DNA of 64,000 nt from NCBI RefSeq assembly GCF_051622035.1, contig NC_135355.1:21530986-21594985 (forward strand), given 5' to 3'. A program made the translations under genes and the position numbers. The stretch comes from Arctopsyche grandis (Eukaryota; Arthropoda; Insecta; Trichoptera; Hydropsychidae). Below are positions 11,932 to 23,348 of the stretch, piece after piece. Under the pieces are notes generated by a model that saw only the letters and a list, made by a program, of their open reading frames with translations, was not told the origin of the DNA and ran no database searches. Position 1 is the stretch's first letter, and every line of letters starts with the position of its first letter.

Positions 11932-12951
11932 GTTATGCTGCGTACGGACCAAACCAACGACGATTTTGGGCCAACGTTTTAACCAGCAGGATAAAACCAG
12001 TAGCGTGCAAAATATCGAAATTAAAATTAAATTTAAAAATTTAAATTAAATATCAAAATTAAAACTATTATTATTATATTAAAATTAAATTCAAATATCA
12101 AAATAAAATTATAATCAATATATTAAAATTAAAATAAAATATTGAAAGTTAAAACAGAACATGCCCAATTTAAATAAATTTTCGAGATTGACCTAAAATT
12201 AGATCATCAACAATCACATACAGGTAATCCTCGACTTTTGTTTGTCGAAGATGTTTTGACTTACGAAGATACGCACTAAGATCGAAAAAAAAATCAAAGA
12301 ATTATTATTTTTACTTCCCCGTAATGCGCAGTTACTGAGAATATCTCATGTATTAGTATGGGTGACCGAGCGATGGTCGCAATCCGGTGCGTTGTCGGTA
12401 TATTTTTTAGTCTTCAATTGTTTCTCTCGTCGAAATAAATCAATTAATTAAATCATTTCAGAGGTAAAATTTATCGGATAATGTATTCAATTGTTTCTCT
12501 CGTCGAAATAAATCAAATAATTAAATCCATCTCAGAGGTAAAATTTATCGGATAATGTGTGATTATTAATTTTATTTCGACGAAAGAAAAAAAAACCCTT
12601 TGACAAATCACCGACAGTTTTTTTGTTAAATGTCGACGGCGGAAACACAGTAGTATATCGTGATGACTTTCAGTAAGAAATAACAACAAGGTTTTTTTCG
12701 GTTTTTTCAGAGAAATTATAATATTTCTCTGGTTGAAATGCGTATCGTCGTAATTAAAAACATTGTTGTAATTCAAAACATCAACGATGATCTAATTTTA
12801 GCTCAATATCGCTCTTTAGCTTAATTTTGATATTTAATTTCAATTTTTTAATTTAATTTTTATTTCGATATTTTGTACGCTACTGGTTTTATCCTGCTGG
12901 TTAAAACGTTGGCCCAAAATCGTCGTTGGTTTGGTCCGTACGCAGCATAAC
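11932..12951. mobile_element. Palindromic element D between two C copies
   Basis: The first about 100 bp (11932-12030) recur inverted at the right end (about 12838-12951), including GCGTACGGACC and CCAGCAGGATAAAACCAGTA. Weaker inverted similarity continues inward (TAAAATTAGATCATC blocks at about 12195 and 12788). The centre holds a 73-bp tandem duplication. A partial third copy of one arm lies at 13217-13282. No coding frame is recognisable. Confidence 0.65.
12413..12558. repeat. Tandem duplication, 73-bp period, two units
   Basis: Units 12413-12485 and 12486-12558 both start TTCAATTGTTTCTCTCGTCG and end TTATCGGATAATGT. They differ at only a few positions and form the centre of element D. 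Confidence 0.85.
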
Positions 12952-13213
12952 TTAAGGGGGTACTCTAGTCTAGATTCGATTTTTTTCGATTTTTAGAAAT
13001 CAATTTTTTTTTCTTTCATATTTTCAAAGCTTTAACCTTTAAGAATATGTCCTTAAGAGGATTTTTCAAAATTCAAATTATTTTCGGAGATATAGCTGCT
13101 TTAGTGACGTGGCATCTGACCGGCACGTAAGTTAACCCGAAACTTTAAACGCGTTTTACTACTTTTTTCGAGACGGTTGACATGATATCTCAAGTTCTAC
13201 TTAACCAATTTAA
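12952..13213 (-). mobile_element. Truncated inverted copy of element C
   Basis: Begins TTAAGGGGGTACTCTAGTC at 12952 and matches the right half of the 11192-11927 element in reverse complement up to about 13213, where it stops inside the element. The match includes TAGTGACGTGGCATCTGACC and AACGCGTTTTACTACTTTT. Confidence 0.75.
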
Positions 13214-13216
13214 AAA

Positions 13217-13282
13217 TAGTAAAACTGGTTTTAAAAGTTGGCCCAAAATCGTCGTTGGCTTGGTGCGTACGGACCATTAGAG
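13217..13282. repeat. Element D arm fragment
   Basis: Carries the TTGGCCCAAAATCGTCGTTG block followed by GCGTACGGACC, as in the arms of element D, and is detached from the main copy. Confidence 0.65.
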
Positions 13283-13603
13283 TTGGTTTTGTTTATTTAA
13301 AATTAGGTTATTAGGGTTGGTTGTACTTGTAATTTGAATTCGTACGTCGTAATTCGAATTAAAAATTCACTAACATTGAGTGACAAATCACTGACAAAGT
13401 GAATTTGTAATTCTTTTGTTATGTCCATACTTACTGTTTGAGTCAATAACAGTTTCACTGTTGCATAAACCTATATGTATATAAAAATAACAGCACTCAC
13501 TTTTATCTACCATTTCCGTGACTCTTCGTGTATATTTCATCGCACTTTTGGGTATCAAAAAGTATGTAGTAATGATTTTAAACATATATTTTCATCGTTT
13601 CAG

Positions 13604-13757
13604 TTCATCTCAAGCGTCGGAAGAGGATGATGCTGATGAATTTAGAAGACCGTCATCACGAGATTTGGTCATATTAGCTATCGTGCAAATGTTTCTCACT
13701 GTTGCCACTCTGGTATGCGTATTTGTTCTGGCGCGTATAGAATGGAGGGCCGATTGA
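13604..13757 (+). CDS. Candidate terminal exon, one-pass membrane protein
   Basis: A pyrimidine-rich tract ending TCGTTTCAG gives a good splice acceptor at 13601-13603. The frame then encodes an acidic stretch (SEEDDADEF), a basic RRPSSRD, a hydrophobic segment of about 22 residues (LVILAIVQMFLTVATLVCVF) and ARIEWRAD before UGA at 13755-13757. After the UGA the same frame stays open for 56 codons to UAG at 13926 with a Ser/Thr/Pro-rich composition. Upstream exons were not found, and I do not recognise the protein. It could be the last exon of a small membrane protein, a UGA readthrough product, or a decayed gene. A donor-like CTG|GTATGC at about 13710 is an alternative exon end. Confidence 0.45.
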
Positions 13758-14307
13758 CTGCAACTGCTCGGAGGCAACATTCCTCCGACCAGTGGAACTT
13801 CAGCTTCCAACCCAACCTTCGGAGAATCATCTCGACCAACTGCAACAATCACCAACAGCGAGAGGACATTTCCGGGCGTTCAAAATTCAGGCACAGAAAG
13901 ACCGACGAGAGTTGCCTGGGTCATATAGTCCAATGGAATGAGCGGTTATTGGAAACTTGTTGAATGAATATACATAAAAAGAGAATCCACTCATGTCATA
14001 TTTTTCCGCTCCGTATATGTTTAACTCGTACTACATATCGTGCGATATTTTAATGAATAGAGTTTAGTGGTGAAAAACAAACGAGCTTTGTTGTTTTTCC
14101 CAGAACCTTCGTATTGTCACAATCGAACGGTTTACGGATCACGTGTCAATAACTTAGAAATTCGGGAAATTCGAATGCATGATTGATTCGAATGGTCAAA
14201 ATTAATCATTATGGAACCAAAGTCAATATATGTTAATTGAATGAATTAATGTTAGAAAATTATTAAATATTATTTTTTATTATGACCAATATTGTTATAT
14301 CACTCTA

Positions 14308-15205
14308 TAAAGGTTCATCTATACCAGCACAGCACAAGCCGATAACTGCATGTAAACAAAGAGAGATGTAATTAGATTAGAGGGGCCCTTACGAATAAAT
14401 AATTTTTGTCAATTTTACGCATTACGTCTCTATAAATACGCTACATCGCACGGAATACAATCAGATCAATTTACTTATAAAAATGTATCCCATGTTGTTT
14501 ATTGTGTGTTTTTTGAATGTATTGTGCAATTTTTACCGATGCTTGCCCATCTTGCGAGTAATATAAACAGACAGAGAAGTTTTTATCGGACATACGTCGA
14601 GCACCAAGCGTCAAATACGACTGATGCTAAAATTATTTAGATCTGTCTGTGGACAGAATGTCACTTGACAACAATATAACACCTGAAGCCACTTCTATTA
14701 TTATTACATTTCTGTGTAAACAGCAGTACGAAAAATATTCTTAAGTACATTCTAAATGCACACATTTATATTTTCCGTGATGTATGTATATGTGACGTAT
14801 CTGAAAGAGCAACAACAGACACGATCTTTTCATATTACACAGCAGTTCATATCATCGAAACGGCTCAAACATAACAGGTTTTCTTTGACCACTTTGGAAA
14901 TATTCACGCATGAATATTTGTGCATATGAATATTGACTCATGTGAATATTTGTGCATATGAATATTGACTCAATGCTTTGCGATGTGCATACATATATTT
15001 AAGTCAATTTTGTTTTGCACTCGTCCAAAAGAAGCATGTGCCGAAAAAAGGCGATACTGTATAGTATGAGCAGAACTAGTATTTTTCATGCAGTGTTTAT
15101 TTATTTATTTATGTTTATTTATTTATTTTTCATGCAGTGTTTATTTATTTATTTGTTGTGCTGACGTGTTGACGTGCAGTCCTGAATAATATGAACGGAC
15201 CTTTA
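14308..15205. mobile_element. MITE family A, copy 1 (with nested B)
   Basis: Ends are TAAAGGTTCATCTATAC on the left and GAACGGACCTTTA on the right, an imperfect inverted repeat also seen in the copy at 57291-57836. The two copies share blocks such as AGTACGAAAAATATTCTT, GACACGATCT, GGAAATATTCA and GCACTC(G/A)TCCAAAA. This copy is interrupted by element B (14359-14714) and has a 31-bp tandem duplication at about 14905-14970 and TTTA repeats at about 15095-15155. No clear target duplication was found. Confidence 0.7.
14359..14714 (+). mobile_element. hAT-type MITE family B, copy 1
   Basis: Flanked by a perfect 8-bp duplication TGTAAACA (14351-14358 and 14715-14722). The ends AAGAGAGATGTAAT and ATTACATTTCTG match the CAGAGARATGTAAT ends of the copy at 43856-44183. 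Removing it restores continuity of element A with the uninterrupted copy at 57291, which confirms the boundaries independently. Confidence 0.85.
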
Positions 15206-15931
15206 TTTGTAAATTAAACTAATAATATAAGACAGTGTAATGTAGACATTCATTTTCCGGTATTAAAAATCGGTCATATGTATGTACATGGGTATAGGTG
15301 TAATAACATATGTACATACATACAATGTGTGTCCAAGTATATATGTATGTTTAATGGATACGTTATTTTTTTAATTTGATTATTGCATACGTATCAATTT
15401 TATATAATATAATGTATTTTTAACATATCACTTTTATGTATGTATTTTTAGTAAACATTTAGATTTTTGATTAAGTGAAAATGAAATGTCTTTATTTAAT
15501 TATGTACAAATATGAACGATTAATTTTTAACAGAGAGTGTATTTATTTCCAGTCGATAAGTAATTGTAATACCATTTTAAAACATCTATTAACATTTTGA
15601 TCACTTAACATTAATGATACAATTACATATGTATGTAATATAGCATAAATAATAATATACATAATGTAATATACATATACATTTCCATATCAAATGATAA
15701 TAATCATAACTATATTATGAAATGTATGCATGTAAATTTTATTATTAATAGTTGTAAATCTTAATATTGCGTAATGTGGATATGTACTACAACTTTAATA
15801 AACTATAGATAAACTATAGAAGTTTCGTTTTATTCATATATTCATATATATAATATGCTGTGTCTGTCTTTCTGAGATAACAAAAAATAATAATGAACAA
15901 AAAAAACACGTTTTTAAAAAATGCATAGTAG
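15206..15931. other. Intergenic, no gene seen
   Basis: Strongly AT-rich DNA with simple TGTATG/CATACA stretches; no recognisable coding or RNA gene. Confidence 0.6.
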
Positions 15932-16315
15932 TGTTGCGTAGGGGTGGGTGGAGGATCCAAGTAAAAGGCCAACAGTCGTTTCACAGCATTTATTGATGAT
16001 TAAGGAGATACACGCAGTGTCACGGCTAAGTCCAGAATGAATTATATCGCCTACGTACCGCCTTATAAAGGGTAGATCTCTCAGGACGCCTAATCTGTTT
16101 ACCTGTTGTATAGTCACGTATTCGGATATGTATTTCCAAGACATTGGGTCTTCCCGTACCGATTCTGAGAAATAACTAATAACGGTCATTGTTTAGCCTA
16201 AATGCACTTAGAGTCCAGATATAATCTTTGGAAGTAAGTGCATGCATTTAGTTAATCCGATAACAGATATCCGTTGGTCTAAGTGCAATTCGCTCAATCC
16301 GCGGCGTACGGAACA
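15932..16315 (-). mobile_element. Solo LTR of an LTR retrotransposon
   Basis: The 384-bp segment begins TGTTGCG and ends GGAACA on the plus strand, so it has TG...CA ends on either strand. It is flanked by the 4-bp duplication GTAG (15928-15931 and 16316-16319), typical of gypsy elements. On the minus strand it carries a TATA-like CTTTATAAGG (16061-16070) and, 67-81 bp downstream, an AATAAA (15989-15994), in the order expected for an LTR promoter and polyadenylation signal. No internal region adjoins it. Confidence 0.7.
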
Positions 16316-16534
16316 GTAGTTAGACTATTTATTTATATATAAGAAAGTCATAAAGCAAAGAAAACTAAAAAAGGTACATAAAACAAAAAAATCAAATAAA
16401 AAAGTACATAAAACAAAGAAAATCAAAAAAATCAGTTACAAGAATTTTCATTCACCACCCTTGCTCATTAAATCACAATACTACTATCGTCGATTAAACT
16501 GTTCGACAAATGACGAATTTTTTTTGGTTCAGAG

Positions 16535-16835
<301 letters not shown>

Positions 16836-16852
16836 AAGAGTATTCAGAAGTA

Positions 16853-17189
16853 AGTGGAGTCAGGTCGAGGTACAAGAATACACGCAGACAGGTTCCAAGT
16901 CTTTATTGCTGCTCGTCCGGTGGAGGTCAGGATCCGAATGCCACCGTTCGAGGGCGCACCATACTTATAAATATTCAGCGCTCAGCGCATACACGTATGA
17001 CACGTAAACATGTATAGTCATTGGTCAAGGAGTCTGGTGCAGCCATTGGCCGCAACGCCCGACTCCACCATTGGTCGGCGTCACCATGACGTCACCGGTC
17101 TACGGGACGTCTCTCTTAATAACTTTACAATATATGTATTACAATATTGCTTTGGGAAGCTGTGTTCCCCTGGATGCTACTACTCCACT
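16853..17189 (-). mobile_element. Probable solo LTR (AGTGGAGT/ACTCCACT ends)
   Basis: Ends AGTGGAGT and ACTCCACT are inverted. The minus strand reads three CCAAT boxes (plus-strand ATTGG at about 17021, 17045 and 17070), a TATTTATAAG box (about 16967) and AATAAA (about 16902), the layout of an LTR U3-R region. The segment is clearly more GC-rich than its surroundings. No convincing target duplication was found, so a host promoter fragment cannot be excluded. Confidence 0.5.
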
Positions 17190-17252
17190 TAATTGCAAAA
17201 GCATTTATGTGTTGATTTATTATTATTATTTTTTTAATATTATATTCTGTGA

Positions 17253-17396
17253 ATGTGTGTGTGTGTGAGTGTGCGTTTGCTTTTTAGGTGAGTGTATGTA
17301 TTTATGGTTTATGTGTGTGTATGTGTGTGTGTGTGATTGTGTGTGTGTGTGTATATATATGTGTGTGTGTGTATGTGTGTGTGTGTGTGTGTGCTT
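17253..17396. repeat. (TG)n microsatellite
   Basis: Runs of TGTG interrupted by single substitutions. Confidence 0.95.
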
Positions 17397-17716
17397 GCGT
17401 GCTTATGCACGCATAATCATGCGTACATGTATGTTTACTTGAGGTGTGCGTGCATTCGCACGGCACATCTCAGGTTTTGTTTCCTACCGCATGCGCGCTT
17501 TATGTGTTCATGCGTTGTTGTTAATTTTGTACTTGGTTATGTACAGTGTGGTTTTTTTTATTAGAACAGTGATGTGCGGTTGTTCTTGTGCGATATTCAT
17601 GAACAACCGTCTCGTTCTCCGACGAGACTCTTGGACTGTATTCGTCGGGGGGGTGGTGGCCTCATGTTGAGGGCTTTAAGGGTCAAATTCCGTGACCTTT
17701 AAAGCGGGCTTAGAAT

Positions 17717-17719
17717 GTA

Positions 17720-17786
<67 letters not shown>
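17717..17786. repeat. (TA)n microsatellite
   Basis: About 70 bp of alternating TA, next to a hAT end fragment. Confidence 0.97.
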
Positions 17787-17789
<3 letters not shown>

Positions 17790-17794
17790 CATCT

Positions 17795-17871
17795 TCGTCA
17801 TAGAAACTTCGGTACCACCAACAATTTTGGTACCACCAAGTGGTACGCGTACCACAGGTTGGGAAACGCTG
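17795..17871. mobile_element. hAT terminal fragment (CAGCGTTTCCCAA type)
   Basis: The reverse complement starts CAGCGTTTCCCAACCTGTGG, the terminal repeat style of hAT Buster/ZBED5-like elements, followed by two GGTGGTACC subterminal repeats. Only one end is present, between a (TA)n tract and an RTE copy. Confidence 0.6.
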
Positions 17872-20335
17872 GCTAAGCTAATAGAAATTTGTATTTAGCT
17901 ACGTACAATTTAAGAACGTTATCGAGTAAAGGAAGTGTGCTTGCATTAGAGAATGAATTAGAAAATATCAAATGGGATATAGTAGGACTTAGTGAAGTTA
18001 GACGGAAACAGCAAAACCAAATAATCCTAAAAAGTGGTAACTGTCTCTACTGGAGTGGCCTACCAAATGGTAGAATAGGAGGAGTAGGGTTTCTTATCAA
18101 TAAGAAAATAGAAAAAAGTATATTAGAAATAAGCAACATATCGGAACGTACACATATGCTATGTAGTATTAAGAATCTCGAGCAGGTACACTTGTCAAAT
18201 TTTCCAAGTGTACGCCCCCACATCTAGCCACTCAGACGAGGAAATAGAAGACTTCTACGAAAAACTGCAGGGCGCATACGGTAAAAGCCGCCACCACTTT
18301 AAAATAATCATGGGCGACTTTAACGCAAAAATAGGACTAAAGACAAATACAGAAAGAGCAGTAGGCAATTTTGGTACCGGCCAAAGAAACGAAAGAGGCG
18401 ATCGCCTCATAGAATTCGCAGAACTCAACAGGCTCTTTATCACTAATTAATTTTTCAGGAAAAACACAAACAATAAGTGGACTTGGGAGAGTCCTAAAGG
18501 AGACAGAAACGAGATCGATTTCATCCTAACAAATGCCATGCACTCCGTTAAAGACGTTAGTGTTTTAAGTAAAGTAGATATAGGTAGCGATCACAGATTA
18601 GTCCGTGCCAAGATGGCCATTAATATAAATTGCGAACGTAAGAAATTAATAAAAGGATGCAGTAACTCTCCAGATTTCGCTCAACTAAGGTCTAGGAAAA
18701 AGGAATTCGAACTCGAACTTGGAAATCGATACGGGAAATTAAACCCAGAAGCAGACATCGAGGAATTGAACACTATAATTAGTTCGGTTCTAACCTCAAC
18801 AGGTAAGAAATTAGTTGGACTCAGGAAACAGATTAAGCTAAGTAAAATTTCAGAGGAAACCAAAAATCTAATTAAGCATAAAAGGAAGTTAGATAGGGAT
18901 AATAATAAGCAAGAATACAATCTAGTAAATAAGGAAATTAAAAAGAGAATAGTCAGGGATGTCAGGGATTTTAACAGCAAGCTAATAGAAAATACCATTA
19001 AGAATAACCGTAGCCTGAAAAAGTGCAAACAGGATATTTTCTTAGGCAAAAACCAAATGATCGCAATCAGATCAGAGAGCGGAGTAATAATTAGGAATAG
19101 AGAAGAGATCATAGACAGAGTTTATACGTTCTATGCAAAACTTTACGAGAACAACAACGGTCAATTTCCCGCTCCGGAATCGACACACGGCCAAAGGGTT
19201 CCTGCAGTATTCCCTAGCGAAGTAGAGGCCGCGCTAAAAACTGCAAAGAACGGTAAAACCCCAGGGGAAGATAATATTCCCATTGACTTACTAAAATGTG
19301 GCGGCCCCCCCCTAATTAATATCTTAACTAGGCTTTTCAGCAAATGCATCCAGAACCAAGCTATACCAGAAGGATGGAATAACGCCACTATCATTTTAAT
19401 ACACAAAAAAGGCGACAAAAGTGATATCAAGAACTACCTACCCATTAGTTTACTTTCAGCGGTCTACAAGCTCTTCACGAAGGTTATTACAGAAAGGCTG
19501 AAGAATATCCTCGACGAGAACCAACCTATAGAACAGGCAGGGCTTAGGGAAAATTTCAGCACAATGGACCACCTCCAAGTATGTAGTTGGTGAACTAATC
19601 GAGCGCGCCAACGAATATCAACGGCCATCGTGCCTAGGTTTCGTCGATTATGAGAAAGCCTTCGATACAGTTAGCCATAATGCAGTACAAACACAGGGAG
19701 TGCCGGAACCCTATGTGGGACTGTTAGCTGCAATATATAAGAATGCCACAGCTTCGGTTAAAATTTTTTCAGGTACAGATAGATTTAGCATAGGAAAAGG
19801 AGTAAGACAAGGAGATAAAATCTCGCCCAAGTTATTCAATGCGGTGCTTGAGGGAGTTTTCAGGAACTTGGATTGGGATACAGCCGGAGTAAGCATCAAT
19901 GGTCGCTTCTTGAGTCACCTTCGGTTCGCAGACGATATAGTTTTAATAGCTCGTGATTCAGCTGACCTCTTAGATGAAGAGATAAAGAGACGTATGAAAT
20001 TAGGATGGAGTGCATTTGGACGGATGAACGCAGTTTTTAAATAAAAAATGCCGCTCTGCCTGAAGAAAAAGATCTTTGATCAATGCGTTTTGCCAGTGAT
20101 GACGTATGGATGTGAAACTTGGACACTGAACGGCAAGATGCTACATAAAATCTAATGCACTCAAAGATGTATGGAACGCTGTATGCTTGGCATAACGAAG
20201 AAAGACAGAAAGAGGAACACGTGGGTGAGAAGTATGACAAGAGTAGTGGACATATAACAGAGACGAGTGGAAGCGTGTTGGAGAGGCCTTCATCCAGCAG
20301 TGGATGGCGAATGGCTGTAAATGATGTATATACAT
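17872..20335 (+). pseudogene. RTE-type retrotransposon copy, inactivated
   Basis: Very close to the intact copy at 23358-26315 but broken: a frameshift near 18200, a TAA at 18448 where the intact copy has serine, a frameshift near 19585, a 12-bp deletion near 19686, loss of about 59 codons after the FADDIV block (near 19975), and a stop at 20041. Endonuclease ([26 protein letters not shown]) and reverse transcriptase motifs ([22 protein letters not shown]) remain. The 5' end is truncated just before the start of the endonuclease. Its 3' end GAATGGCTGTAAATGATG runs into a (TA)n tract. Between 18538 and 19593 the protein differs from the intact copy at only a handful of residues, so inactivation is recent. 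Confidence 0.92.
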
Positions 20336-20338
20336 GAT

Positions 20339-20716
<378 letters not shown>

Positions 20717-21339
20717 GTGTGTATGTATAAACCGGATTACCGGATATATAAGTAAGATTACCGGAATTTCAATATTTCAATTTAATCTCAAATTTGCTGG
20801 TAATCCTTTATTATTATATTTAAAACCCTCTTCAGTCAACCTGTCACGTAATGTCTTCCGACGCAGATCCTGTTATTCTTTTGATAACATTGACCTGTTT
20901 AGATTTGCATAAAGTATTACATAATCTCATTTCCTTTTTTCCAATTCCTGAATCTTCTTATATGTGTCTCCATTTATCTCAATTTTTAATGGTTTAGAAG
21001 CAGTGGCGGCTCGTGATAATTTTTAGTGGCGGGGCTGCACTGAAAAGATGTCTAAAAAATGTCACCATAATTATTCTATCATGTCATAACAGGACAAAAT
21101 AAGCACAATTTTTGGCGTACGACCACTTACATGTGGATTTAAGTATTATTAAAAAAAAAACTAGCAAAATTCACCACCCATTAAAGGGGTGCGTCCAAAC
21201 GCGATGAAGATTTCGAAAAATACGCTGGTACTCCAGTAAGATTGCTAAAAAAAATTCGTTCTTGCTGGTTTCGCGACGCGGATTAAAAAAACCCCAAAAC
21301 CTTTCAAAAACTTAACCCCCTAATTCGTAACGAAAAACA

Positions 21340-22101
21340 TTAACCTGTTGACAATGCATCGATACATCGGTTGTTTCATCTGCCATAACAGCTAGATATG
21401 TTGCTTTTTTTATTTCAGCACTTATTTGTTCCCTACACACGTTCAAAATACAATCTAAAAGTTAATTTTTAATAGTTTTTGATGTCCCTTTAAAAACCGA
21501 AGAAGTTTGAAAATGTTTTTTTAAAGAATCGTCGAAATTTTGTGAATATTCTAGAAGCCCCCGAAAAACTCCTGGATTTTTTGAATTATCTGTTTCATCG
21601 TGTCCCCTCATTGGCATTTCAAATTTACCGCAAAATTTAACGCAATCAATAATTTTAAATAAAACATCCCGATTTTTTTTTGACGTTTTCATTATGCTTA
21701 TCTATTTCCCGCCGACAAGCTTCCCAAAATCGTGACATTACACACATTTTTTAAGTGTTCGACACTTCCCTCGTGTTTTTAAATTAATCGTTTAAATGTT
21801 TTAAGTCAATAACTCCTGTTTTCGTCCAAGATGCTTCGCCTGGCGACTCGCCTCCAAACAAAAGACACGGATAACAAAATAACGCGTTTTTTTCTGTACA
21901 TCTCGTTAACCAATTGTATTTTTTATAAATGTCTGGATTAAATTTTCGCGAGTAACTAAAAGATCTACTAGTTGCAGGCTGTGAAATAATTAAATTGGGC
22001 GTGAGGCAGCCTAATGCTTTTATAGCGACTTTTTCGGTAAGTTCTAGTCGCGAAAAGTGCAAATTTTGTAAATATTTTACTGAATTCTTTTGTTCTTCCA
22101 T
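21340..22101 (-). pseudogene. hAT transposase N-terminal half (DUF4371 type)
   Basis: Read from 22101 downward, an ATG opens a frame with a TTF-type zinc region (YNWLTRCTEKNALFCYPCLLF). It stops near 21784 and resumes after shifts as RDVLFKIIDCVKFC, MPMRGHDE, VFRGLLEY and SSVFKGTSKTI (21462-21692). Around 21350-21400 a MADETTDVS block with the first catalytic aspartate can still be read. The second catalytic block and C-terminal dimerisation domain are missing. It is related to, but clearly distinct from, the intact transposase at 229-2409. Confidence 0.85.
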
Positions 22102-22387
22102 TTTTAAAAGAAAAAAAATCTTAATATATTTAAATAAAAATTACGAGAAAAAGTTAAACAGATTTGAAAAAAGTTTGCTGTTATCAAAATGAAAACGACT
22201 CACCGAAGATTTGATGAGGGCTCGTACGCAACCAATTAAGAGTAACGAAAACGAATAAAGCTGTGATCGTGCGATTCAACTAATCAAATGTAAGATCAAG
22301 CGCGCGAAATCTTAAACAAACTGACAGATGAATGTCGTTTAACAGGCGAAGGCTGCCGACTGTCCAGCCCAAAACGGAAGAGTGAGT

Positions 22388-22433
22388 GAAAGAGAAAGAG
22401 CTATCTGCAGTTGCAAATAGCTCTTTCTCTTTC
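22388..22433. repeat. Perfect 17-bp hairpin inside hAT element
   Basis: GAAAGAGAAAGAGCTAT at 22388-22404 is the exact reverse complement of 22417-22433, with a 12-nt loop. It lies subterminal in the 21001-22758 element. Confidence 0.9.
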
Positions 22434-22555
22434 TCGTTCCGAAACTCCGGGCTGGGCAGCGTTCAGCTCGGCGCTGTAACACTTTACAGCCAGTACAGCA
22501 ACATTTTAATTCATCTGTCACCATACAAGTTAGTGGGGTCTTCGAAACGGTCAAC

Positions 22556-22603
22556 ATTACTTACAATATCACCCTTTTGGATATGGGTGATATTGTAAGT
22601 AAT
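22556..22603. repeat. Perfect 19-bp hairpin inside hAT element
   Basis: ATTACTTACAATATCACCC at 22556-22574 pairs exactly with 22585-22603 around a 10-nt loop, within 160 bp of the right end of the hAT element. Confidence 0.9.
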
Positions 22604-22876
22604 ATTTACTCTGTCGAAGGCCCCAATAGTTAAGTCCATCCAACTAATAAAAAAAATATCATTAATAAATAAAATATTAAATGTATTATTAAATATATAT
22701 CTTAGAATTTTATAGGAGGGGCTGCAGCCCGGCAGCCCATTAGGACGAGCCGCCACTGTTTAGAAGTCAGTTTATTTCAATTACATTTATCGTTTTGGTA
22801 CTCATTTTTTTTAATAATCTAATTTATAATTTCGAAAGAGACTTTGTATGCATATGTTACACCGAATCCGTGAAAT

Positions 22877-22980
<104 letters not shown>

Positions 22981-22982
22981 TG

Positions 22983-23040
22983 TTGGAAGCGTGTTGGAGA
23001 GGCCTTCATCCAGCAGTGGATGACGAATGGCTGTAAATGC
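22983..23040 (+). mobile_element. RTE 3'-end fragment
   Basis: Matches only the last about 57 bp of the RTE family (GTTGGAGAGGCCTTCATCC through GAATGGCTGTAAATG), a severely 5'-truncated insertion as expected of target-primed reverse transcription. It has (TA)n on both sides. Confidence 0.85.
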
Positions 23041-23068
23041 ATATATACATCATGTATATACATGATGT

Positions 23069-23346
<278 letters not shown>

Positions 23347-23348
<2 letters not shown>

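Larger units (their letters stand above)
21001..22758 (-). mobile_element. hAT element, internally deleted
   Basis: Perfect 14-bp terminal inverted repeats CAGTGGCGGCTCGT and a perfect 8-bp duplication TTTAGAAG (20993-21000 and 22759-22766). The interior holds a decayed transposase N-terminal half on the minus strand and two perfect hairpins near the minus-strand 5' end (22388-22433 and 22556-22603). The dimerisation domain is absent, so the element is non-autonomous. Confidence 0.95.

Noticed and set aside
15914-16189. Minus-strand 91-aa frame
   Set aside because: It lies inside the solo LTR and overlaps its promoter-like and polyadenylation motifs.
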